In this document: piece by piece, positions 54,540 to 61,940 of the stretch
Position numbering within the stretch: position 1 is the first letter of the stretch
How the letters are laid out: every line of letters begins with the position of its first letter
NCBI RefSeq assembly: GCF_009877435.1
Contig: NZ_WXEX01000001.1
Span: forward strand, 186,001 to 250,000
Length of the DNA stretch: 64,000 bases
Reading direction: 5' to 3'
Origin: Heliomicrobium gestii
Lineage (GTDB): Bacteria; Bacillota; Desulfitobacteriia; Heliobacteriales; Heliobacteriaceae
Translations under genes and position numbers: made by a program
Notes under the pieces: model-generated
What the model was told of the DNA's origin: nothing
The model's database searches: none
Seen by the model: only the letters and a program-made list of their open reading frames with translations

Positions 54540-55274
54540 ATGCTGCATTACTGTTATGACGGCGAGTTCGACGGCCTGTTGACCGCTATCCACGAAGCCT
54601 ATTATCGGCGGCAGATCCCCGATGATATCCGCCCGTCCGGCAGCGCTGAGGCAGCTCTCTTCGCCGAGGAAGTGGAGATCGCCACAGACCCGGAAAAGGC
54701 GGAAAAGGTCTTTGCGGCCGTCGCAGCAAAAATCTCGCCAGTTGCGCGCCGCCATGCGGCCTATGCCTTCCTGTCCGAATTGCCGGGCATGGAGAAGGCG
54801 ATTTACGAATACCTCCGCCTTGGCTTTCGCTTGGGGGCCGCTGTGGACGCCCATCTGACAGACGAGCGGGTGCTGCGGGTTCATCGCTTGAGCGCCAAGG
54901 TGCGAACAGAGCGGCATCGCATGCTCGGCTTGCTGCGCTTTCACCTGTTAGAAGGAAACATTTACTACGCTCCCATGGAGCCCGATCACAACATCGTCGG
55001 GTTGATCGCGCCTCATTTCACCGATCGGCTTGGCGATCAGAACTGGATCATCCACGACCTCCGGCGAGGTGTGGCCGCTCTGTACAACCAGAAGGAGTGG
55101 ATTCTGACCGAAGTGGACGGCGGGACCCATTTTTCGCAGGCCACCGTCGAGAGGGTGTACCAGGATCTCTGGCGCGATTACTTCCGCAGCATCGCCATCA
55201 CGGGCCGGACCAACCCGCGCTTGCAGCGGCGTTGCATGCCAGCGCGGTACTGGAAGCACCTAATTGAGAAGTAG
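54540..55274 (+). CDS. TIGR03915-type putative DNA metabolism protein (DUF4130)
   Basis: A 244-residue protein recognised by its start MLHYCYDGEFDGLLTAIHEAY and RHRMLGLLRFHLLEGNIYYAPMEPDHNIV (core RMLGLLRF). Family members usually neighbour a radical SAM DNA-repair-like protein related to spore photoproduct lyase (TIGR03916), which is not here; queC lies directly upstream instead. Residues 60-120 are helical, and the C-terminal 'NPRLQRRCMPARYWKHL' is conserved in the family. Enzymatic function unknown. ATG 54540 follows AAGGG in the spacer. Confidence 0.82.
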   Translation: MLHYCYDGEFDGLLTAIHEAYYRRQIPDDIRPSGSAEAALFAEEVEIATDPEKAEKVFAAVAAKISPVARRHAAYAFLSELPGMEKAIYEYLRLGFRLGAAVDAHLTDERVLRVHRLSAKVRTERHRMLGLLRFHLLEGNIYYAPMEPDHNIVGLIAPHFTDRLGDQNWIIHDLRRGVAALYNQKEWILTEVDGGTHFSQATVERVYQDLWRDYFRSIAITGRTNPRLQRRCMPARYWKHLIEK

Positions 55275-55467
55275 GCCTGAGGCCGCCCGGTAGGGGGCGG
55301 GATATGAATAGGCGGCAACTGGACAGCCTGATAAGGCAGCCTCTCGGCGGGGATGCGCAAGGTGGCGCGGGAGCGGTCCTGTGTTTGGGTATGGCGAATC
55401 GCGGTGTAATCGCCCTTTAGGGGTCCTTTAGGGAGAAACATGGAAAGAAAGAAAGGGTGGGTATGAC

Positions 55468-55716
55468 ATGGACAGCCAGGAAATGGCCGGGCTCGTTTCG
55501 GACCTGTTGTTGCGAGATAAACGGTTTCGCGCCAGTGTGATCAAAGGAAACGAACTGCTCGTCCAGTTTAATGACCTCGAGGAGACCGGACCGGTGTCGA
55601 ACTGGGTGGGCATTCAGGTGCGGCTGGGCAATAGCGTGGAAGAGATGGAAAGGCCCGCCGGCGGCTGCGGCTGTCCGCACCGGCAGGGGCCACATTCTGA
55701 AGATAAGCAAGAATGA
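55468..55716 (+). CDS. Small hypothetical protein
   Basis: An 82-residue protein with helical start (MDSQEMAGLVSDLLLRDKRF), beta-rich middle (VIKGNELLVQFNDLEETG) and GCGCPHRQ tail with two cysteines and His. GAAAGGGTGGG precedes ATG 55468. Its last codons run into a 22-base tandem repeat. No function assigned. Confidence 0.6.
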   Translation: MDSQEMAGLVSDLLLRDKRFRASVIKGNELLVQFNDLEETGPVSNWVGIQVRLGNSVEEMERPAGGCGCPHRQGPHSEDKQE

Positions 55717-55768
55717 AGCTGAAGATAAGTAGGAATAAAGCTTAAGATAAATAAGGTTGAAGCTGAAA
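55697..55768 (+). repeat. Tandem 22-base repeat, three units
   Basis: Three consecutive 22-base units start at 55697, 55719 and 55741, each with the core CTgAAGATAAg and ending in GAAG/AAAG; a fourth is partial (55763-55768). The first unit encodes the last residues and stop of the small gene. Origin probably slippage; a binding site array is possible. Confidence 0.75.
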
Positions 55769-55815
55769 CATTGGGGAAGCGATCGATGGAGAATGGGTAG
55801 AGGAGGCGCAATCTT

Positions 55816-56124
55816 ATGCCGGTAATCGCTGAAGTGACCATTATCCCGCTGGGGACCGGTTCGCCGAGCCTCAGCCGCTACGTGGCCGACTGCCACAAGG
55901 CGCTCCAGGAGGCTGAGGGGATTCGCTATCAGTTGACGCCCATGTCGACGGTGATTGAGGGGGAACTGGACCTTGTGGTCGATGTCATCCGGAAGATGCA
56001 CGAGGTTCCCTTTGCCGCCGGCGCATTGCGGGTGTCGACAACCATTCGTATCGACGATCGCCGCGATAAACCGCTGTCCATGGAGGGGAAAGTGCGGTCG
56101 GTGGAGCAGAAGTTGGCTGAGTAA
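55816..56124 (+). CDS. Thiamine-binding/MTH1187 family protein (YqgV-like)
   Basis: A 102-residue ferredoxin-like-fold protein: [20 protein letters not shown] at the start and [21 protein letters not shown] in the middle, the MTH1187/YkoF family hallmark (MSTVIEG). Such proteins bind thiamine or hydroxymethylpyrimidine-like ligands and often form tetramers. GAGGAGG lies before ATG 55816. Usually about 100 residues. No thiamine genes adjacent; the ABC importer at 24151-27088 is distant. Confidence 0.88.
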   Translation: MPVIAEVTIIPLGTGSPSLSRYVADCHKALQEAEGIRYQLTPMSTVIEGELDLVVDVIRKMHEVPFAAGALRVSTTIRIDDRRDKPLSMEGKVRSVEQKLAE

Positions 56125-56440
56125 CATATAAAGTGTTTTCTGTATAATGCAGGATTGATGGTAGAATGGATACGGTGGTGCGTTTTGTTTTTTTCGTAGC
56201 GCCGATAGCCGTTGTAATAGGAGCATACAGGAGCCGGAATTTCGTTGCTTTTTCGTTATAACGGTTTGATTCGCCCCAGCAGGGCACAATAAGAGTAAAG
56301 TTTCCAAACTATGGTGTTTTCGCAAGGGGTGGGGGTTTTCGTGCAGAAGTCCGCCCTTCGAAAAAATCGGTGGCTTGGGTGGAGGTGAAGAGGCTCAGAG
56401 GGCTTGATTTAGCTGGGCTTCTTCGACTATACCCCGTGCG
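56125..56440 (+). promoter_or_regulatory. CRISPR leader region
   Basis: The 316 bases before the first repeat contain no gene. They include AT-rich stretches (tttcgttgctttttcg; aaagtttccaaac) typical of a leader with the array promoter. Its place at the end with the most uniform repeats supports this orientation. Confidence 0.6.
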
Positions 56441-57150
56441 GTTTCACTGAATGACCCGATATGTAGGGGACTGAAACGTGAAGGGGATGATCGTCAACAA
56501 TACGGTGCAGGAGTTTCACTGAATGACCCGATATGTAGGGGACTGAAACATGATTCAAAGCATCACACCTTCCCTGAAGACGCTGGGCTAGTTTCACTGA
56601 ATGACCCGATATGTAGGGGACTGAAACAAGAAGACCTCCAGAAGGGCTGCAAAGGGGTGATGGTAGTTTCACTGAATGACCCGATATGTAGGGGACTGAA
56701 ACTCGAGATCGAAATGTTTATCCAACGCGTCGACACCAAGTTTCACTGAATGACCCGATATGTAGGGGACTGAAACCTGCCGAAGGCAAAGAGGAAGGCA
56801 GGGGAGGCGCGGAGCGTTTCACTGAATGACCCGATATGTAGGGGACTGAAACGATGAGAGTGATACGGGCACATTTGGACCGGCATTTGTTTCACTGAAT
56901 GACCCGATATGTAGGGGACTGAAACCATTCTCTTCCTTCAGACGAGGTTCAAAATAGGCTTTTGTTTCACTGAATGACCCGATATGTAGGGGACTGAAAC
57001 ATGTCCGACGCCAGTGGACGCAGGAGATAGAGCGCTTTGTTTCACTGGATGACCCGATATGTAGGGGACTGAAACACACCGGAAACGCCGGAAACTGGAC
57101 ATTTGCACTTGCGTTTCACTGGATGACCCGATATGTAGGGGGACTGAAAC
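56441..57150 (+). CRISPR. CRISPR array, 10 repeats and 9 spacers (type I-B associated)
   Basis: Ten 37-base repeats start GTTTCACTGAATGACCCG and end GTAGGGGACTGAAAC, so the ends form the inverted GTTTCA/TGAAAC pair. Repeat starts are 56441, 56513, 56591, 56666, 56740, 56816, 56889, 56964, 57039 and 57113. Spacers are 35-41 bases. The last two repeats carry A-to-G (ACTGGATG), and the tenth has an extra G (38 bases), which marks the trailer, so the leader is on the left and transcription runs left to right. I cannot match spacers to targets. The cas operon follows on the same strand. Confidence 0.98.
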
Positions 57151-57222
57151 AAAAAATCATGTATAACTCATGACGATTGGCGGATCACAATCAAAAAAGG
57201 ACATTTTTGGGCGTGACAGAAA

Positions 57223-57549
57223 ATGACTATTACCGACATACCGGGGGTAAACCAGCTACTGCAACAGCTAGTAAAAAAATCCGAAATTGAACAGATAATT
57301 CTCTTTGGCTCACGAGCCCGAGGCGATAACGAGGAACGCTCTGACATCGACTTGGCTATTGCGGCTCCGAATGTCACGCTACATCAATGGTTCGATATAA
57401 TGGATCTGGTTGAAGAGGCAGACACCCTGTACTCGTTCGATATTATCCGTTATGAAGAGGTATCTTCCACGTTAAAAGATAGAATTGCCATTGAGGGGAA
57501 AGTCTTATTTCGGCGGGGAGCAAAAAGCGATAATAAGCCGATAAGGTAA
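57223..57549 (+). CDS. Minimal nucleotidyltransferase (MNT) domain protein
   Basis: A 108-residue protein with the pol-beta-type nucleotidyltransferase motif GSRARGDNEERSDIDLA (about 32-48), which holds the two metal-binding aspartates. MNT proteins usually pair with a HEPN toxin and adenylylate it or another target. No HEPN gene is adjacent, either side; the neighbours are the CRISPR array (72 bases left) and cas6 (73 bases right). ATG at 57223 follows a weak GTGACAG only. It may be a solitary antitoxin or a regulatory nucleotidyltransferase. Confidence 0.8.
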   Translation: MTITDIPGVNQLLQQLVKKSEIEQIILFGSRARGDNEERSDIDLAIAAPNVTLHQWFDIMDLVEEADTLYSFDIIRYEEVSSTLKDRIAIEGKVLFRRGAKSDNKPIR

Positions 57550-57622
57550 ACGATAGTCAGAAGGGAAATGTAAAAAAATAGCGTTATTCTCAATAGAATG
57601 TAGCTTCGCTTGTGAGGTTAAT

Positions 57623-58621
57623 ATGGTGTTATCGTTTTTTCGGGTCGCTGTTTTTGAAATGATTTTGGAGGCTGGGAACCAAGGGTTGCAACTGCCGTCC
57701 TATAAAGGGTCAACGCTTCGAGGCGGCTTTGGCCAAGCCTTTCGTTCCATTGCCTGTTCCATGCGGCAAAAGGATTGCAGGGGGTGCTTATTAAAAAGTT
57801 CATGCCCCTATGCCTACGTTTTCGAAACGTCGCCGCCGGTAGGTTCCGAAGTGCTTCGAAATCATGAAAACATCCCTCGCCCTTTTATTATTGAACCGCC
57901 GTTGGATCAAAGAACTCTTTATCACCCAGGAGAGCAGCTTGCGTTCCGTCTGATATTGATTGGGAACGCCATTGAACTGTTGCCCTATTTTATTGTCGCC
58001 TTTCGCGAACTCGGTCAGTTGGGGATTGGGAAAGGACGAAGAACATATGAACTGGTCAAAGTGCGCATACTAGATCCAGAGAACAATAAAAAATCGCTCA
58101 TCTACGAGAAAGAGAACCCTCTCATCCAATCTGCAAACATGACAATACGCGGCGACTATTATGAAAAAAGTCTGCGTGAAGAATTCAGTCGACATCAACG
58201 AGGAAGCGACAGCAATGCCAGTCAACGGGCCATGGTGCGCTATCTCACCATGACCCGAATTAAGCATGAAGACAACTTTTCACCTGCCATTGAATTCCAC
58301 ATGCTAGTCCGGAGCTTGTTGCGACGGATTTCGTCTTTGGCATATTTTCATCATAAAGAGCGGTTGGATTTGAATTACTCAGCTATTATTGAACAAGCTG
58401 CTAAAGTCAGAATCATAGACAACAGGACGCGTTGGGTCGATTGGGAGCGGTTTTCCTCGCGCCAAGACAGCCATGTACGCATGGGCGGCGTCGTGGGAGA
58501 AATGGTGTATGAAGGTAATATCGCCGCGTTCACCCCTTTTCTGCGACTAGGAGAACTGGTTCATGTGGGAAAAGGCGCCGTCTTTGGTATGGGGAAGTTT
58601 GAAGCAAGTCCTCTTTTATGA
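57623..58621 (+). CDS. cas6: CRISPR-associated endoribonuclease Cas6
   Basis: A 332-residue RAMP protein that would cleave the repeat transcript into crRNAs. The C-terminal Cas6_C region reads GEMVYEGNIAAFTPFLRLGELVHVGKGAVFGMGKFE, of which GKGAVFGMGKFE is the Gly-rich signature. Near the start is PSYKGSTLRGGFGQAF and a four-cysteine-like CRGCLLKSSCPYAYVFE (C49, C52, C58), probably a metal site seen in this Cas6 subgroup. ATG 57623 follows GAGGTTAAT. First gene of a run with overlaps; its TGA overlaps an ATG at 58618. Confidence 0.9.
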   Translation: MVLSFFRVAVFEMILEAGNQGLQLPSYKGSTLRGGFGQAFRSIACSMRQKDCRGCLLKSSCPYAYVFETSPPVGSEVLRNHENIPRPFIIEPPLDQRTLYHPGEQLAFRLILIGNAIELLPYFIVAFRELGQLGIGKGRRTYELVKVRILDPENNKKSLIYEKENPLIQSANMTIRGDYYEKSLREEFSRHQRGSDSNASQRAMVRYLTMTRIKHEDNFSPAIEFHMLVRSLLRRISSLAYFHHKERLDLNYSAIIEQAAKVRIIDNRTRWVDWERFSSRQDSHVRMGGVVGEMVYEGNIAAFTPFLRLGELVHVGKGAVFGMGKFEASPLL

Positions 58622-58635
58622 AAGGGGGTCAGCCG

Positions 58636-60054
58636 ATGGAACGATCCGGCACAGTGCAATATACGGGCCATCCCTTTGTCGATGTGGGCGTGGCGGTCAT
58701 GGAAATACATCTCGAAAAACCCTGTGAGGAATTTACCAAACAAGATTTAAAGGAAGCTGCGGATTGGTTGTTACGCAATTACAAGCGAGCAGACTTGAAA
58801 GGGTATCTGACGGTCCATTTCCCAAATTCGGGATGGTGCAACGCCACAATCAAAGGGGAAAAGCAAGCGGCTTATGTTCAGAAAGTCCTCCATTCCTACT
58901 CAGCCGATCCGATTGAACCACAGCGGAAATGTGCCTTTTGCGACCGTTCAGCTCAGTTCCTGGCAGACCGACAGCATGTGCCGCTGCTTACCGGGGCTAC
59001 TGTTATCGTCACTGCCCCAGGAGGGGTAACGGGATTGCCAGTTTGCGGCTATTGCCTGATGGCCGTCCAGTTTTACCCTCTTGCTACGATAAAAGTGGAA
59101 GGAAAACCGCTCTTCTGGTGGACGCCGGAACCAGACTTTACCCATGCGCTCGTTGAGAACCTATACGAAGAGGTGCAAAAAAACTTAGCCGGAAGCGTTG
59201 AAAAATTCGAGAGTCTGCGTTGGCCCTGCACACGGTTGCTAAGGTCGGCCGAAAAAGTGCTGGAGACGTATCCAAAGGAGAAACCTCTCGCTGATTGCAT
59301 CGGCTACCATGTGACCAATTACGGTTCCGGCCCCGATTATGACCAGTACTACATTCCCAAAGAACTTCTGACGTTCTGGCAGGAGGTAAAAATCGCTTCC
59401 CAACCTGTGAGGGAAGCCCACCAGTGGGTCGTAAACACCTCTTGGGATTCGGGTAAAAAGAAAAGAGCAGGAAACAAAAGAGAAGCGGAATCAATATCCC
59501 AGGAAATAGACAAGGACAAAAGCGGCAATCGCTATTACGAAGCACTTGGACAGGCCTTTAAAAGTCCGGACTGGCATTACAAAATCCCGGATATTGTCTC
59601 CCGATTTTTCTTTCAACGGGATCCGCAACACTTTCACCGGAACAACTATGAACTATGTAAACGGTTTTTGAGAAAGGTGGGCGGCATGGATCAAAAACGA
59701 CTCGACGCCATCCAAGAGGTAGCCGATTGTATCATCACCCATTTGGTGCTAGGTAACAATGAGATGAACTGGTTAAAAAATTTATACAGAAAAAATCCGG
59801 GCAACAAAGAGTTCGTCCGTTACCTTGTAAAAGTCCAAAAAAAACTATCCGAACTGGGGCACGCTTTTTCCTATCAAAAGGTACTGGATATGCTCGATAT
59901 CCCTTCGGCGGAAGAGTACTGGCACAATAACATGTGGCTTGTGCGAGACTTGATGCTGATTCGCATGTTGGAACAGGTCGCGCTGCAAAAAAAGGAGATG
60001 TTGTCAGCGCTGGAGGAAGACGAATTGGATTCAGATGATCAATCGGAGGAGTGA
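58636..60054 (+). CDS. cas8b: Type I-B Cascade large subunit Cas8 (Cst1 family, CXXC-CXXC type)
   Basis: A 472-residue protein with two CXXC pairs, C99/C102 (CAFC) and C137/C140 (CGYC), the zinc knuckle of the Cst1/Cas8a1-b1 family. The C-terminal third is helical (LGNNEMNWLKNLYRKNPGNK). It would be the large subunit of Cascade, reading the PAM. ATG 58636 follows GGGGG by seven bases; ATG 58618 overlaps the cas6 stop (ATGA) and would add six residues. The acidic tail (EEDELDSDDQSEE) is typical of nothing specific. Confidence 0.85.
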   Translation: MERSGTVQYTGHPFVDVGVAVMEIHLEKPCEEFTKQDLKEAADWLLRNYKRADLKGYLTVHFPNSGWCNATIKGEKQAAYVQKVLHSYSADPIEPQRKCAFCDRSAQFLADRQHVPLLTGATVIVTAPGGVTGLPVCGYCLMAVQFYPLATIKVEGKPLFWWTPEPDFTHALVENLYEEVQKNLAGSVEKFESLRWPCTRLLRSAEKVLETYPKEKPLADCIGYHVTNYGSGPDYDQYYIPKELLTFWQEVKIASQPVREAHQWVVNTSWDSGKKKRAGNKREAESISQEIDKDKSGNRYYEALGQAFKSPDWHYKIPDIVSRFFFQRDPQHFHRNNYELCKRFLRKVGGMDQKRLDAIQEVADCIITHLVLGNNEMNWLKNLYRKNPGNKEFVRYLVKVQKKLSELGHAFSYQKVLDMLDIPSAEEYWHNNMWLVRDLMLIRMLEQVALQKKEMLSALEEDELDSDDQSEE

Positions 60055-60060
60055 GAAGAA

Positions 60061-61167
60061 ATGGCCTTTTTATCCGGTGTTTTTCTTATTGATTGCCCCG
60101 CTTCGGCATTAAACAATGCAGGTAAAACCGAAGCGATCAATGCCGATAATGCAATCGCGGTCAAAAGCATCCAGACACGTGAGGGTGCCTACCCATATGT
60201 ATCTGCCCAGGCTTTTCGCTATTGGTGGCGGGAGTCACTTCGTGACGTGCAAGGCTGGAGCGCTTCTCCGATCTTCCGAGAAGGAAAAATTGCTTATACC
60301 GACGCGAACCCCCTCCTGTACGCGGAAGATGATTTATTCGGTTATATGCGTGCCCAATCAACGAAAGAAGATGCTAAAAAAAAGCGTGAGGAAACAGGCT
60401 TACTAGACAAAGCAACTCCTGTAGCAGAAAAGGTCACGCTTACCCGTCAGTCACCCCTTAAAGTAAGTACCTTGGTCTCGGTCGCGCCGGTGCGGGAAAT
60501 TACTAAAGATTTTGGCGTGATGGCGCGTCAAGAAGGAGCCCCCGTTCCCTTTGAGCACGAATTTTACCGCGCTGCGCTACAGGGCCTTTTCTCTGTTGAT
60601 CTAGGGATGATGGGGCGTTTCTATCACATCCAGCGTACAGGATATAAACACTTGGATGGGGTTCGCGTTGAGATGGCACGGGAGATGGGACTAGAAGAAT
60701 ACGACGACGGAAAAGCCTATCAGCTCTCTCTGGAAGACCGTCATCAGCGGTTACAGATGCTGATGCAAGGATTCGCCAAAATCTCTGGCGGCGCCAAACA
60801 GTCCATTCACTACACCGATGTCAGTCCTCGTTTGGTGATCCTGGCCGTTGCCAAGGGCGGCAATCATCTGTTCGGCACGACTGTCGGAACATTTCCTGAT
60901 GGATATAAAAGAGGACTCCCCCAAATCAAACTGGAAGCCTTGAAAGAGACGGCACGGGTCATGCGTGACGAGATCGTGAGCGGGATTTATGTGGGGCTTA
61001 CCCAAGGTTACCTTGATGAGCAACGTGGTGGACTCATCGCCGCTTTGCAAGAAATTCAGGAAGGTGAAATCTATGGGTTTCGCAAGACCTTCCTCGGACA
61101 TCCTCGTGAAGCGATTGAAGCATTCCTTAATGAACTGAATGAAGGAAAAGAGCAATGGCTGAGGTAA
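60061..61167 (+). CDS. cas7: Cascade backbone protein Cas7 (Cst2/DevR family)
   Basis: A 368-residue RAMP protein beginning FLSGVFLIDCPASALNNAG and containing YPYVSAQAFRYWWRESLRD, the family signature of Cst2/DevR Cas7. It would polymerise along the crRNA spacer. ATG 60061 follows GGAGGAG six bases after the cas8 stop. It overlaps cas5 by 13 bases. Confidence 0.92.
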   Translation: MAFLSGVFLIDCPASALNNAGKTEAINADNAIAVKSIQTREGAYPYVSAQAFRYWWRESLRDVQGWSASPIFREGKIAYTDANPLLYAEDDLFGYMRAQSTKEDAKKKREETGLLDKATPVAEKVTLTRQSPLKVSTLVSVAPVREITKDFGVMARQEGAPVPFEHEFYRAALQGLFSVDLGMMGRFYHIQRTGYKHLDGVRVEMAREMGLEEYDDGKAYQLSLEDRHQRLQMLMQGFAKISGGAKQSIHYTDVSPRLVILAVAKGGNHLFGTTVGTFPDGYKRGLPQIKLEALKETARVMRDEIVSGIYVGLTQGYLDEQRGGLIAALQEIQEGEIYGFRKTFLGHPREAIEAFLNELNEGKEQWLR

Positions 61168-61940
61168 TCCGGGTATTGAAGGTGCGTACCAGCGCCGTCA
61201 CTGCCTCCTTTCGCTATCCCCATGTTATGGTCGGAAAGCTGCCCACCTTTGAGATGCCCCCTCCGGCGACCATCTATGGACATCTCTGCGGCGTCCTCGG
61301 TGAATGGTTTGATCCGAGAGGCTTGGCCTTCGCCTATACCTTTACCTATAAACAGTTGGCGGAAGACATCGAATTAGGCCATATTGTCGAATATGCTTCC
61401 GGTCGCAATGAAAAAAGTCTGGGCGGCCTTCCCAAAAATGTGGAGGGGAGCATGAACCCGCAACGCAGGCAGTTTTTGTTCCATCCGGAGATGACCTTGT
61501 ATCTATCCGGTCCTACCGAACTCTTGGAACGGTTGCAGAAGCACTTTCTATCGCCGGTTTTTGCGCTGGTGTTAGGAAGAAGTCAAGATCTTGCGACCTG
61601 TCACACCGCCGAATTTGTGGAACTAACTCGCTCGGATCGGGCCTTTTATTCGCATACGCTCCTCCCATGGTCTTTGCGGCCCTCCGTTTTTTCTGGCCGT
61701 CCGGTGTACATGCCCAAGTGGATCGATTATCGACGGATGCGGGAAGCGCGTTTTGAGCGATATCTGGAGATCGGAAATCGCCCGCTGCGGATCTTTGGGG
61801 AAGGGCAGGAAGAGGATATCCTGGATCGCACCCCTTTTGCCAAAATCTGGGCCGATGATTCCGAGATGAAGAACTTTTTAAGCCGTACGTTGCCGCGTGG
61901 GATCTGGTTTCATCCGTTGGGAGATGATGAGGCGTGTTGA
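61155..61940 (+). CDS. cas5: Cascade protein Cas5 (type I-B, Cas5t-like)
   Basis: A 261-residue RAMP protein. The N-terminal signature reads RTSAVTASFRYPHVMVGKLPTF, followed by MPPPATIYGHLCGVLGEW, both characteristic of Cas5 (PPxTxxGhl). It would bind the 5' handle of the crRNA. It overlaps cas7 by 13 bases at the start; its TGA overlaps the TTG of cas3. Confidence 0.9.
   Translation: MAEVIRVLKVRTSAVTASFRYPHVMVGKLPTFEMPPPATIYGHLCGVLGEWFDPRGLAFAYTFTYKQLAEDIELGHIVEYASGRNEKSLGGLPKNVEGSMNPQRRQFLFHPEMTLYLSGPTELLERLQKHFLSPVFALVLGRSQDLATCHTAEFVELTRSDRAFYSHTLLPWSLRPSVFSGRPVYMPKWIDYRRMREARFERYLEIGNRPLRIFGEGQEEDILDRTPFAKIWADDSEMKNFLSRTLPRGIWFHPLGDDEAC

Noticed and set aside
56427-57079. Minus-strand frames with repeated VSPYISGHSVK-like peptides
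   Set aside because: They are translations of the CRISPR repeats, not proteins.
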